45,962 nucleotides of DNA from Bacilli bacterium (GTDB lineage: Bacteria; Bacillota_I; Bacilli_A; RF39; UBA660), in NCBI GenBank assembly GCA_017511375.1, contig JAFWKJ010000015.1:1-45962 (forward strand), written 5' to 3'. Each line of letters opens with the position of its first letter. The stretch's first letter is position 1. Position numbers and translations under genes: made by a program. Shown piece after piece: positions 26,057-34,615 of the stretch. Below the pieces are notes generated by a model that worked only from the letters and a program-made list of their open reading frames with translations, searched no databases and was not told the origin of the DNA.

Positions 26057-26109
26057 GCAAAAAAGCCACATGTTCAAACACCATGGGTATCTGTCATCTA
26101 GCTTTTTGC
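26057..26109 (-). promoter_or_regulatory. Structured leader or attenuator before the ABC-2 operon
   Basis: In the transcript GCAAAAAGC can pair with GCTTTTTTGC across a 34-nt interval. Inside it, CCCATG can instead pair with CATGTGG (U bulge) and is then followed by six Us, an alternative terminator-like hairpin. The two structures share the U-run, as attenuators do. It matches no riboswitch consensus that I recall. Confidence 0.4.
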
Positions 26110-26125
26110 AAAAACGTCACTAACC

Positions 26126-26154
26126 ACTATACACTATTTATAAAAAAAAGTAAA
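26126..26154 (-). promoter_or_regulatory. Promoter of the ABC-2 exporter operon
   Basis: TTTACT (26149-26154), a 17-bp spacer and TATAGT (26126-26131). The -35 is the 3' arm of the preceding terminator hairpin. The transcript leader would be about 90 nt. Confidence 0.65.
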
Positions 26155-26172
26155 GAGTTTTTTCTTTACTTT
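26147..26172 (-). terminator. Terminator of the YbjQ operon
   Basis: AAAGTAAAGA paired with TCTTTACTTT, a 6-nt loop and a T-run, overlapping the stop codon. Confidence 0.8.
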
Positions 26173-26480
26173 ATTTTAACAGCTGTTCCATATACGATGA
26201 TTTCAGCAGCACCTTGCATGACTGCAGATGATCCATAACGGATTCCTACTACAGCATCTGCTCCTAACTTTTCTGCTTCCTCTACCATTCTTTTCGTAGC
26301 AATTTGTCTTGCTTCCCGTATCATTTCTGTATAGCCAGCAATTTCTCCACCTACAAGTGTTTTCATGCCAGCCATGAAATCTCTTCCAATATTTTTAGAT
26401 TGAACAATTTCTCCTTTTACTACTCCTAGCGTTTCTTTGATTTCTTTTCCTTTAATTTCTTCTGTCGTTACAAGTATCAT
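26166..26480 (-). CDS. YbjQ/UPF0145 family protein
   Basis: A 104-aa protein with the complete YbjQ fold: start MILVTTEEIKGKEI, the central SKNIGRDFMAGMKTLVGGE, the helix ARQIATKRMVEEAEKLGADA and end VVGIRYGSSAV. The family forms small pentameric rings and is sometimes called heavy-metal-binding, but its role is not settled. ATG follows AGGAGG at good spacing. It is the second gene of a two-gene operon, 10 bp after a small membrane protein. Confidence 0.92.
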   Translation of the reverse strand: MILVTTEEIKGKEIKETLGVVKGEIVQSKNIGRDFMAGMKTLVGGEIAGYTEMIREARQIATKRMVEEAEKLGADAVVGIRYGSSAVMQGAAEIIVYGTAVKIK

Positions 26481-26490
26481 AATTTTCCTC

Positions 26491-26727
26491 CTAATATTTT
26501 TTTGCTTCTTCTAATTCTCCCTTTTTAATCTCTTTTATACGAAGTATTAACGCAATCAAAATTCCTACGATTGGGAATGCTATCCCTATTGTAATGATAA
26601 TGAATGCTGGTATTGGTACATCCCCTTCCATGAAACTCGTATAGGTAAAAAATACAAGAATAAATATCAAGTAAATGATTAATAAAACAGCAGGGATGAT
26701 TGCACCTAAAAGTTTTTTCTTTTTCAT
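26491..26727 (-). CDS. Small membrane protein, two predicted helices
   Basis: A 78-aa protein, not assigned to a family. Residues 1-5 are all basic after Met; membrane segments lie at about 7-28 and 41-63, with a short acidic loop (MEGDVPIP) between and a charged tail (IKEIKKGELEEAKK). Both ends are predicted cytoplasmic. GGAAGTG precedes ATG. It is co-transcribed with the YbjQ-family gene, and may anchor or partner it. Confidence 0.65.
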   Translation of the reverse strand: MKKKKLLGAIIPAVLLIIYLIFILVFFTYTSFMEGDVPIPAFIIITIGIAFPIVGILIALILRIKEIKKGELEEAKKY

Positions 26728-26758
26728 TTTTTCACTTCCATTCTTTTTTTATTATGGA

Positions 26759-26785
26759 AAAAGATATTATTATCTAATATCTTTT
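26759..26785 (-). terminator. Terminator of the giant repeat-protein gene
   Basis: An 11-bp stem (AAAAGATATTA with TAATATCTTTT), a 5-nt loop and a T-run. Confidence 0.8.
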
Positions 26786-29700
26786 ATCTATATCTTTCCA
26801 TTTCCTCTTCTTCAGTTCCATACAAGTAATCATTCATCATATCTGTAATTTCATTTCCATATTGTCCTTTTCTGTTTGTTTGTTTCATACTTGCGGAAAC
26901 ATTAGCAGCTAGAACTGCAGCGGAAGCTGCACATACAATTGTGGATGCCATATCACTTGGTAAAGAACTTAAAGCTGTCATTTGTGTTGCTTGTAATCCC
27001 TTTAATCCTTCTGCCATATTTGTTACATCAACAATTGCTTCATTCATATCGGTAATAGCATTTGGATGTTTTACAAGATAATCCATAGATTGCTCTACCG
27101 CAGTTAAATCAAATTGAGGATGGGTTGCTTTATATGGCCTTAAGATTTGTAGACTACTATCCACTACTTGTTGTAATGTATTTTGTGCATCATTACTAAT
27201 TTGGGCCATTTTTTCTAAAGCCTCTGCTTGTGTGATTACTCCTTGTGCATAATCAGAAGTTACAGCATTTATTTCTTTTGTAACGTCTGCCCCGAATTGA
27301 TTGTAAGCAGCATGCCCTGCATCATCGGCAGCACGGTATGCTCTATTGAAGTGCCAATTTGTTAAATCAAGGTGAGCTCTTTCACGTACATCTGCATGGG
27401 TTAAGATATCTTGTTCTGCTTGCGCTTCCATTCCTTGTTGGAACGTATCTCGTTTTCCAGTAATTTGATCCGCTGTTTGATGCACCTGATCCATCGCTGC
27501 TTGATTTTGTGTATTTATGGTATTGGCTTGTGCTTGTTGATCACTTAAAACTTGTTGAGATTCAATTTGATGAACGCGAATAGCATTAATAGCGCTTACA
27601 GCTGCTGAGGTTACAGCAATGGTTGTAAATAAATCTCGAATAAATGGATCGTCTCGATAATCAAATTGTTCAGCCACTGGGCTATAGTATTTGCTTCCTA
27701 CACTTCTTCTACCGGCAATACTACCACGAATCTCCGTATTATCATAGTAACAACTCTCTAATCCCATGAAATTTTGAACAATTGCTTCACTATCTCCATT
27801 TGCAATAGCAATATTCAAGTTTTGTCCTAAAACACCTAATTGATGTTGTAATTCATTATCGAAGTCATTTGCTCTACCAAATCTCATACCTACATAGTTC
27901 ATCTTAGAAGCAACGGCTTTAAAGTCTTCTTCTATTCCATGTACACCACTTGATAAGATATTGTTGGCTTTATTTCTATTTTCAATAATAGACTTAATAT
28001 GTTGGGCTGCTTCTTGCATAAGAACCATTCTTTGGTTTTCTAATGTCTGCGTGTCCCCTCCATTTTGTTGGATTCTTTCTTCTAAGGCATTGATTTGTCC
28101 AAGGTGTCCAAATAAGGAAACATAATCTTGTTGAATTGCTTGATTTAAAGAAGCAACTCTTTCTAATCCATATCGTTTTAAACGATCTAATATTAATGGA
28201 TTAATTTGATTATTCATATCTGTTTTTAATTGTGTCCCTTTGTATTCTTCAAATAGTACATCCAACTCTTCTTCTGATAAACTTGCTAAACGTTCTTCTA
28301 TGGTACCCATAGCTTCTTGGGCACGTGCACGTGTCATTAATTTTCCTGCAAGTTTTCTAAATACGCTGATTCCGGCTTTCAAAATGGCTGGTACAACATG
28401 AACAATGTTATAGGCATAATTACCACTATGTAACTCTTCTCTAAAACTTTTGGAAATTCTTAAGTTACTTGCTTGATAACGTTTTGCATCTTTTGCCCTT
28501 ATATCTAAATCTTCTGTCAAAACATCTAGGATGGCTTCAACATGAGGTTTTACATGAGTTGGTTCTATTGTTTTTACTTTCACATCTACATATCGTACTT
28601 CTAATTTTGGGCTCTTGCTCATTTTCGCAATACTATTGATAATTTGGTCCGTATCTCTACTTATTTTATGACATGGTTCCCCATTTACGATAGTAGGCTC
28701 TTCTGCCATTCGAATACCGAACTTACGTAATACTCTATCCGGAGCATATACTTGATTATTATCATTCGTATCTCTGTACAACGTTATTAATTCTACATTT
28801 GTTTTTTCTTCTGGTGGAGTTGTTGGAACAGGTCCTGTTGGAACAACTGGTTCTTGTTCCTTTCCAAAAGAGATGTCTTTTATTTCTACTTCATAAGGAG
28901 AATAGTCATTATTTTGATTATTGATAATATCATTTACGTCTTCTGGGTGGATTTCATTTCCTGCGACGTCTCCTAACCTAATTTCTTCTCCTAATGGTTC
29001 TGCATCAAATCTTTCAAAGACTGGTTTGTAGGCATAAAACTTATTTGGATTATCTTTATCTCTAAAGATGACAAATTTTTCTTTGGCTCCTCCACTTGTT
29101 AAAGAAACATTTCTATCTTCTCTATTAGTTGGAACAACAGGTTCTTGTTCTTTTCCAAAAGAAATGTCTTTTATTTCTACTTCATAAGGAGAATAGTCAT
29201 TATTTTGATTATGGATAATATCATTTACATCTTCTGGATGGATTTCGTTTCCTGCCACATCTCCTAGTCTGATTTCTTCTCCTAATGGTTCTGCATCAAA
29301 TCTTTCAAAGACTGGTTTGTAGGCATAAAATCTATTTGGATTATCTTTATCTCTAAAGATTTCAAATTTTTCTTTTGCACCTCTCGTTTCTAATGATTCT
29401 TCTACGATAGGTGGTACTTCTATGGATGATAGGTTTGTTTCTTGATTTTGTCTTTCTGTAACTTTCACATCCATATATTCTATATGATATGGAGAGTAAT
29501 CATTCTCTCTATTTGCTTCTATTGCTTCTAAATCTTCTCTAGAAATTGGATAACATAAAGCTCCTGCTATACGAACGCCTTCTCCTATAGGATCTATATC
29601 AAATCTATCAAACAAGAATTTTCTAGCATATAAATTGTCTTGATTATCTGCATCTCTAAAAATCGTATATCTTTCCGTTGTTTGATTAGTTGTATTTGTT

Positions 29701-31667
29701 TCCTCTATAGGAGTATCTCCTGCCGTTTCTTGTTCTTCTTGTGCTTCCACAACGTCTTCTTCTATTAATCCACTCTCAGGAGTTACGTTTGTTTGAGCCA
29801 TTGCCTCTTGTCCTGTTCCAAACAAACGACTATAGTAGTCTTTTAAGAAGGAAACATATTCTTCATCTGTTTCATCATTTCCTCTATAACGAGGTCTTTT
29901 GAAGTTTGTTCCTGGAATAAATTCATCACTTTCTTCTGATGGAAGGATTTCTCTTTTACTTGCACTACTTTCTTCCACCATGGTTTTTTCTAATGCTTTT
30001 CCAACTTCTAATTCTCCTTCTATGGTAGCTTCCTCTTCTTGAACAATATAAGGGGAATAATCATTCTCTCTATTTGCTAAAATCTTTTCAGCATCTTCTT
30101 TGCTCATTTCATAGCACAATGCATTATTAATACGAACCCCAGGGCCTAACTCTTCTACATCAAATCTTTCAAATACATTGGCACGAGCAAATATCTTATC
30201 AGGATATCTCGCATCTTTAAAGAATACAAAACGATCAATGACAGGGTGAATCTCATCTGTTCTACTTTCCATTACGTCTTTCATATCTTCTGGTGCTTCC
30301 CCTGGTGTATAGGATTTATCTACTTCTTCTTGCCCCATTATCTTTTCTGGCATCTTCGTAATGTTTTTCTTTATATTTTCTAAAGAAGTAGGTCTTACAA
30401 TTAAAACTCTTTGTTTTCCTCTTAGGGATACCTCTGTTTCTACTCCATATAATGCTTCTACTAAATCTAGGATAGATGATTCTTTTTTCTCTTTTTTTGC
30501 TTGCGCTAATTCTTCTAAGATTTCTTGACGAATTGCTCTAATTTGTCTTTTTTGTTCTGGTGTTCTTTCAGAAGCTGGGATTGCAATTAAATCTCCTAAT
30601 CCTTTTTTCTCAATAATAGCAGCTACTAATTTGCGGCTTCTAAAACTATCCGTTATTTCTTTATATTCCATAGCTGATATTCCAAGTTGTTGTGCCATAT
30701 TAAAATCTTTACGAATTCGATTTTTCTTTTTTAATAGTTTACTTAATTCTTCCGTTTGTTGTTTAATACTCTTACGAATTTCCATGGATTGTGTGTTTTC
30801 TGCTTTTGCCTTGGCAATTAATTCTTTTATCTTTTGCTCATATTCTGAAGAATCTTCTTTTGTCATATTCATATATTCTTCTTCTATCTTTTTCATACGA
30901 TCATAAGATTGCTCGTATTCTGTATTGTAAGCAGAAATAGTTTCATACAAAGCATTAATTTGTTCTTCCATTTCATTAAGAGCCTCTTCAAATGGTTCAT
31001 AATCTCTACTAGATTCAGCAACTAATTCATCCATTTTGCTAGATAATTCCGTGATTCTATCTGATAATCTAGCAATTTCTTCTGCATTGGTTGTTGCATG
31101 AAGTTTTTCTCCTAAAGTAATTAGTTCTTCATAGATTTCTTGAAGGGTATGTTCTTCTTCAGCAATTTCTTTTTCTTCTCCTGTTAATTTTTCTTTTGTA
31201 ACTCTATATACAACAAACTTTGTTGATTGTGTTTCACTTTCTCCGTAGTTATCGTCTGCGCCCTCATAACGAATTTCAATTTCGTCTTCTTTTTCTACAT
31301 CAATACCATCTTTTTTCATTACATCTAGAATTTTCTTACGTTGTTCTTCTGGAGACATACGTAATCCATCTAATATCCAAATTCCATTATATATTTCTTC
31401 TCTTTTTTCTCTATATGGAACTGGTTTTTGATAGGTTCTTGTTACTACATAATGGGAAGTTTGTGTTTCACTGATTCCGTTATTGTCTTCTGCCCCTACG
31501 TATCCAATTAGATATTCATCTTCATTTTCTACAGGGATTCCAGCATTTCTCATGGTTTGAAAAATGGATTCATTTTGTTCTTGTAGTGTCATATGACCAT
31601 CTAGTATTAGATCACCTTCAAATACTTTTTCCGTAACTGTCTCATCTATATAAATAATATTATCCAT
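26784..31667 (-). CDS. Giant (1627 aa) orphan protein with two classes of tandem repeats
   Basis: Not recognised. Residues about 15-79 and 91-157 are two copies of a 65-70 aa module (pattern ILDG...EQ...I...G-I-x-V-E-x-E-D-E then GA-x-D-N-x-G-x-SETQ). Residues 165-340 are coiled coil. From about 480 to 1030 come five copies of a roughly 65-aa module marked by (F/Y)RD...YA...F-x-R-F and ending NDYSPY in the first four; copies 2 to 5 recur every 97 residues, and copies 3 and 4 differ at only three positions over 82. The C-terminal 500 residues are helical, with hydrophobic Ala-rich segments near 1345 (TIAVTSAAVSAINAI) and 1590. There is no signal peptide. The start at 31667 follows GGTGGAAGT; an ATG 13 codons upstream overlaps the DUF1292 gene. 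It probably works as an intracellular or membrane-edge scaffold. Confidence 0.7.
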   Translation of the reverse strand: MDNIIYIDETVTEKVFEGDLILDGHMTLQEQNESIFQTMRNAGIPVENEDEYLIGYVGAEDNNGISETQTSHYVVTRTYQKPVPYREKREEIYNGIWILDGLRMSPEEQRKKILDVMKKDGIDVEKEDEIEIRYEGADDNYGESETQSTKFVVYRVTKEKLTGEEKEIAEEEHTLQEIYEELITLGEKLHATTNAEEIARLSDRITELSSKMDELVAESSRDYEPFEEALNEMEEQINALYETISAYNTEYEQSYDRMKKIEEEYMNMTKEDSSEYEQKIKELIAKAKAENTQSMEIRKSIKQQTEELSKLLKKKNRIRKDFNMAQQLGISAMEYKEITDSFRSRKLVAAIIEKKGLGDLIAIPASERTPEQKRQIRAIRQEILEELAQAKKEKKESSILDLVEALYGVETEVSLRGKQRVLIVRPTSLENIKKNITKMPEKIMGQEEVDKSYTPGEAPEDMKDVMESRTDEIHPVIDRFVFFKDARYPDKIFARANVFERFDVEELGPGVRINNALCYEMSKEDAEKILANRENDYSPYIVQEEEATIEGELEVGKALEKTMVEESSASKREILPSEESDEFIPGTNFKRPRYRGNDETDEEYVSFLKDYYSRLFGTGQEAMAQTNVTPESGLIEEDVVEAQEEQETAGDTPIEETNTTNQTTERYTIFRDADNQDNLYARKFLFDRFDIDPIGEGVRIAGALCYPISREDLEAIEANRENDYSPYHIEYMDVKVTERQNQETNLSSIEVPPIVEESLETRGAKEKFEIFRDKDNPNRFYAYKPVFERFDAEPLGEEIRLGDVAGNEIHPEDVNDIIHNQNNDYSPYEVEIKDISFGKEQEPVVPTNREDRNVSLTSGGAKEKFVIFRDKDNPNKFYAYKPVFERFDAEPLGEEIRLGDVAGNEIHPEDVNDIINNQNNDYSPYEVEIKDISFGKEQEPVVPTGPVPTTPPEEKTNVELITLYRDTNDNNQVYAPDRVLRKFGIRMAEEPTIVNGEPCHKISRDTDQIINSIAKMSKSPKLEVRYVDVKVKTIEPTHVKPHVEAILDVLTEDLDIRAKDAKRYQASNLRISKSFREELHSGNYAYNIVHVVPAILKAGISVFRKLAGKLMTRARAQEAMGTIEERLASLSEEELDVLFEEYKGTQLKTDMNNQINPLILDRLKRYGLERVASLNQAIQQDYVSLFGHLGQINALEERIQQNGGDTQTLENQRMVLMQEAAQHIKSIIENRNKANNILSSGVHGIEEDFKAVASKMNYVGMRFGRANDFDNELQHQLGVLGQNLNIAIANGDSEAIVQNFMGLESCYYDNTEIRGSIAGRRSVGSKYYSPVAEQFDYRDDPFIRDLFTTIAVTSAAVSAINAIRVHQIESQQVLSDQQAQANTINTQNQAAMDQVHQTADQITGKRDTFQQGMEAQAEQDILTHADVRERAHLDLTNWHFNRAYRAADDAGHAAYNQFGADVTKEINAVTSDYAQGVITQAEALEKMAQISNDAQNTLQQVVDSSLQILRPYKATHPQFDLTAVEQSMDYLVKHPNAITDMNEAIVDVTNMAEGLKGLQATQMTALSSLPSDMASTIVCAASAAVLAANVSASMKQTNRKGQYGNEITDMMNDYLYGTEEEEMERYR
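28841..29400 (-). repeat. Tandem 291-bp duplication inside the giant gene
   Basis: Two adjacent copies offset by exactly 291 bp (97 codons), for example at 28861 and 29152, differ only at scattered, mostly third-position bases. They encode repeat modules 3 and 4. The near identity points to a recent duplication that kept the frame. Confidence 0.85.
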
Positions 31668-31683
31668 ACTTCCACCACCAATC

Positions 31684-31962
31684 CTACTTGTACTTGCTTT
31701 CCTCATCGAACTTAGTTAAAACCTCGCCAATCATTTGTAATTCTTTTTCGTCTGTAATATCTTCTAACTTTAATACTGGCTGAAACGGATCAAAAGAAGA
31801 CACATAAATATTCTTACGTCCATTAGAGGCAATTGAATGATCTGTATATCCTATATAGGATTTCATAGTATCTTCAGAGTCAAAAGTAAACAATATATCA
31901 CATTCTACTGTTTGGCCATCTTTCTCAAGTTGAATTTTTTCATTTTCTAAATCAAATTCCAT
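31684..31962 (-). CDS. DUF1292 family protein
   Basis: A 92-aa acidic protein of the DUF1292 (YrzB-like) type, small cytosolic proteins of unknown function in Bacillota. Visible features are the start MEFDLENEKIQLEKDG, the central ILFTFDSEDTMKSYIGYTDH and an acidic C-terminal LEDITDEKELQMIGEVL. The start at 31962 has GGAGG nine bases upstream; a GTG two codons earlier is too close. It is the first gene of a two-gene operon with the giant protein, 16 bp apart. In other Bacillota DUF1292 genes lie by yrzL-yrrK, so this pairing is unusual. Confidence 0.8.
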   Translation of the reverse strand: MEFDLENEKIQLEKDGQTVECDILFTFDSEDTMKSYIGYTDHSIASNGRKNIYVSSFDPFQPVLKLEDITDEKELQMIGEVLTKFDEESKYK

Positions 31963-32002
31963 TGTCACAAACCTCCAATTTATCTTAATCTTATACTATT
32001 TT

Positions 32003-32031
32003 ATTCTATCATTCGCCAAAAAAAAAGTCAA
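32003..32031 (-). promoter_or_regulatory. Promoter of the DUF1292-giant protein operon
   Basis: TTGACT (32026-32031), a 17-bp spacer and TAGAAT (32003-32008) with upstream TG. The -35 is formed by the 3' arm of the preceding terminator. Confidence 0.8.
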
Positions 32032-32041
32032 TGTAATTGAC
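32017..32041 (-). terminator. Terminator of the anchored-protein pair at 32045-34011
   Basis: GTCAAT paired with ATTGAC, a 3-nt loop, then nine Ts. Confidence 0.8.
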
Positions 32042-32044
32042 CCT

Positions 32045-32626
32045 TTAACTTGCAACTTCTATATGGAGTTTATCTCCTTCTTTTAGTTGTGAATTTTCCT
32101 TTACTGTGAAGTAGAAAATTGTCTCTTCTTTCTTCGTTTTGCTGAAAGGAACTCCTTGGATAATTGTTTGATTTTGATCTGTCATTAAGTTCTCTGTATT
32201 ATCATCTTGATGGATGATAATTTCCGCATCAGAATTATTGGTTATCGTAAGAGTATATGTAGAACCCTTTGTATTCAGTTTTCCTTTACGATGGTTCGTA
32301 ATTTTCATAGAATACTCGTGTCCTACAAGTGTTTGTAATTCTAAATCGATATAATTCTTTGTTTTTTCTTCCATAATAGAAAATACAATATTACTTTGTT
32401 TTGCCTTTTGTTCATTCTCCTTTACTGTTGCTACTACGAATAAAAAGATAACTAATACGAGTAGAAAGGCAAACATAGTATACAAAAAGGAATAGGACAT
32501 TAAGAACCTTTTTGCTTTCTCTTTAAATGGTTCATTATTAGGTACGGCGTTTTTTTCTCTTCTATTCTTTTTTACTGGCTTTTTACCAGTTGTTTTTTGT
32601 GTTCTTTTTTTCTTTTTCTCTTCCAT
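32045..32626 (-). CDS. Membrane-anchored orphan with beta-rich exterior
   Basis: A 193-aa protein, not recognised. Residues 1-40 are extremely basic (KKKKRTQKTTGKKPVKKNRR), 45-68 form one membrane helix (YTMFAFLLVLVIFLFVVATV), and 75-193 are beta-rich with TYTLTITNNSDAEIIIHQDD, which looks like an Ig-like fold. By charge the N-terminus is inside and the beta domain outside. It is second in a two-gene operon, 14 bp after its partner. Confidence 0.6.
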   Translation of the reverse strand: MEEKKKKRTQKTTGKKPVKKNRREKNAVPNNEPFKEKAKRFLMSYSFLYTMFAFLLVLVIFLFVVATVKENEQKAKQSNIVFSIMEEKTKNYIDLELQTLVGHEYSMKITNHRKGKLNTKGSTYTLTITNNSDAEIIIHQDDNTENLMTDQNQTIIQGVPFSKTKKEETIFYFTVKENSQLKEGDKLHIEVAS

Positions 32627-32640
32627 AATCTTCCTCTTTT

Positions 32641-34011
32641 CTATTTTTCTAATCTTTCTTTTATCGTTTCTTTTAATCCCTTTAATCTTTCTTCTTCTGC
32701 TTCGGTTAGAGAAGCTCTCAATACCGATGACTCTGTGTCAACCGTTATTTTAGGATCTGCACTCACATTGGATTCGGCTTCTATATCTCCTTGTAATTGT
32801 ATGGCTTTGTTTTTAATCCATTTAAAGGTAAGATGATCTTCTCTCACATAAGATGTTTTCTTTTGATCTTTATACTTGGCAGAGTACGTCAAATCAAATT
32901 TTTGTTTCTTTAATTCTATTGTCGCTGTAATCATCGTGTTTTGGTCATCTTTTTCTCCTTTGATTGTACCAATCTGATTTTCATTTCGATCAAAAATGAT
33001 AATACTTGTTCTTCTCTTTGTAGACTGATATTCTGCTGTGTACTTTATATTTCCGTTTTCAGAAAAATAGAATACTCCTTTATTCATATCTCCTTCAATA
33101 GAATAGATAAATTCCTGACTTTCTTTTAAATATACAAAGTCATATTTTACTAACTTCAAAAGCGGTTTAGATACATATAAATTTATTTGAAAGACTTCTT
33201 TTGGATTAATATAGTGCTTTTTCGCATTTACTTTCAAGTCTTCCACACGATACTGCCCAACGGATAAAATCTCTTTAGCTCTTTTATCAGCTTTTATATC
33301 CTTTAGAATTGCCTTTAATAATCTTTTGTATTCTTTATCCGTAATTCTATAAGAAATCTTGCCTACTTTTACACGTTCATTATGAAGCGTTGTAACTTCA
33401 TTGTAAGCTTTCAATTGTCCTTTTGTCACGTTCTTCTTAAGAGAATCCCCTATAAAATCATATAAATAATTTATATTATCGACCGTTGTCTGTTCTTCAC
33501 TAAAGGCTTCAAAATAGTTGTTGTTTCCATCATTTACATAATTACTCAGTACATTTTTCACTAAAAAGTATTGGGTTGAATTATTTATATAACGTTGTTC
33601 TCCATAGATTTCCTCTTCTCCTATTTTAGCATTCCATTCTGTATAGACCTGTTGTTTGTTTCTATCTTGTTGGAAAAGATAAGAAATATCCATCATCGAT
33701 AAATTGTTTAATCTTTTATTTTTTTTCTCATATTCAGGGTTCGTCGTGGCTTTGTTTTGATAAGTTTCACTTGATAAATTCATTTTCATTGTTCCTTCAA
33801 CCTGGAAGGAATCCCCTAGATTATGATCAGGTGAAATAGAAAAAATCTCTTTCGATTTTCCCATGACTTGGTCAACGGCTTCTCCAAAAATATACTGTTC
33901 GTCAGTTAATTTTGTAAAGTATAGTCCTGTCATAATCATAGCAATTGCTATAGATATTAATAGTAAGAATAGTAGTGTTCTAAAAAATACACGTTTTATT
34001 TTTCTAAACAT
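32641..34011 (-). CDS. Membrane-anchored extracellular orphan, 456 aa
   Basis: Not assigned with confidence. Residues 1-30 are a basic patch plus a membrane segment (TLLFLLLISIAIAMIMTGLY). The remaining 420 residues are predicted outside, with alternating beta strands (VGKISYRITDKEYKRLLK; FQINLYVSKPLLKLVKYDF; GTIKGEKDDQNTMITATIEL) resembling large lipoprotein-like beta sheets such as LolA/LppX-type folds. The C-terminus is a charged helix. It has a very good promoter and is the first gene of the pair with the anchored orphan at 32045. Confidence 0.6.
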   Translation of the reverse strand: MFRKIKRVFFRTLLFLLLISIAIAMIMTGLYFTKLTDEQYIFGEAVDQVMGKSKEIFSISPDHNLGDSFQVEGTMKMNLSSETYQNKATTNPEYEKKNKRLNNLSMMDISYLFQQDRNKQQVYTEWNAKIGEEEIYGEQRYINNSTQYFLVKNVLSNYVNDGNNNYFEAFSEEQTTVDNINYLYDFIGDSLKKNVTKGQLKAYNEVTTLHNERVKVGKISYRITDKEYKRLLKAILKDIKADKRAKEILSVGQYRVEDLKVNAKKHYINPKEVFQINLYVSKPLLKLVKYDFVYLKESQEFIYSIEGDMNKGVFYFSENGNIKYTAEYQSTKRRTSIIIFDRNENQIGTIKGEKDDQNTMITATIELKKQKFDLTYSAKYKDQKKTSYVREDHLTFKWIKNKAIQLQGDIEAESNVSADPKITVDTESSVLRASLTEAEEERLKGLKETIKERLEK

Positions 34012-34036
34012 TTACGATCACTTCCTACTCTATTTA

Positions 34037-34064
34037 ATTATATCAAAAAAGAAGTAGTTGTCAA
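34037..34064 (-). promoter_or_regulatory. Promoter of the anchored-protein pair
   Basis: TTGACA (34059-34064), a 16-bp spacer and TATAAT (34037-34042) with upstream TG. The TTGACA spans the loop of the terminator hairpin of the mraZ operon. Confidence 0.85.
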
Positions 34065-34072
34065 ACTACCTC
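34045..34072 (-). terminator. Terminator of the mraZ operon
   Basis: GAGGTAGTT paired with AACTACTTC (one wobble pair), a 4-nt loop, then a T-run. Confidence 0.85.
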
Positions 34073-34615
34073 TTACGATTCTATTTTTGATTCTGTGATA
34101 ATACCAATTCTTCCGCTTAATGATTGAGATTTATTTTTAAATTCAGCATTTTCAACGGGATTATAAATGGCACTTATTTTAACAGTTGCTTCTTCTCCCG
34201 GTTCTAATACCTTTCCACTCATATCAGAAATACTAATAACAACAGGAGAAATGTCTTTTATTACTTTTTTAGATTTAAAATCTGGACTAGAGAACAAACT
34301 GACGATGGTAGCCTGTAAAGTCCCTTCATTTTTAATGGTTACTTCATAATCCACTTCATCGTGTTCATGATATAACTCAAAATCCATTTTTAATATTTTC
34401 CCAGAAGAATCAATCTTTATTTTACCAGAAGGATTCTTTTCTCCTCCTTTAATAGAAGATAAAAGTTTAGCTGACTGAAAATGCACATCAAAAATATCTT
34501 GTTCTTTACGATAGTCTTCCAATTTCATGGATAATACCATAAAACCAATTCCCATGGCAATGATCGTAATGCAAAGAATTATAATAATTGTATTTTTTAT
34601 ATTTCCTTTTTTCAT
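34073..34615 (-). CDS. Membrane-anchored beta-rich orphan at the end of the mraZ operon
   Basis: A 180-aa protein, not recognised. Residues 8-30 form the anchor (TIIIILCITIIAMGIGFMVL). The exterior carries a typical Ig-like pattern (DYEVTIKNEGTLQATIVSLF; VLEPGEEATVKISAIYNP). ATG overlaps the stop of the preceding gene (TAATG), so translation is coupled. The site is occupied in other Bacilli by cell-wall genes (mraY/murD), suggesting a role at the division site, by inference only. Confidence 0.6.
   Translation of the reverse strand: MKKGNIKNTIIIILCITIIAMGIGFMVLSMKLEDYRKEQDIFDVHFQSAKLLSSIKGGEKNPSGKIKIDSSGKILKMDFELYHEHDEVDYEVTIKNEGTLQATIVSLFSSPDFKSKKVIKDISPVVISISDMSGKVLEPGEEATVKISAIYNPVENAEFKNKSQSLSGRIGIITESKIES

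Noticed and set aside
26032-26119. Known riboswitch upstream of the ABC-2 exporter
   Set aside because: The leader has paired segments, but I could not match the conserved cores of TPP, SAM, lysine, glycine, PreQ1, fluoride, guanidine, c-di-GMP, THF or yybP-ykoY classes, nor a T-box AGGGTGG element. Kept only as a possible attenuator.
30631-30906. Plus-strand 91-aa hydrophobic ORF
   Set aside because: Antisense of the coiled-coil part of the giant gene; Ile/Leu/Ser/Phe-rich by mirror composition.
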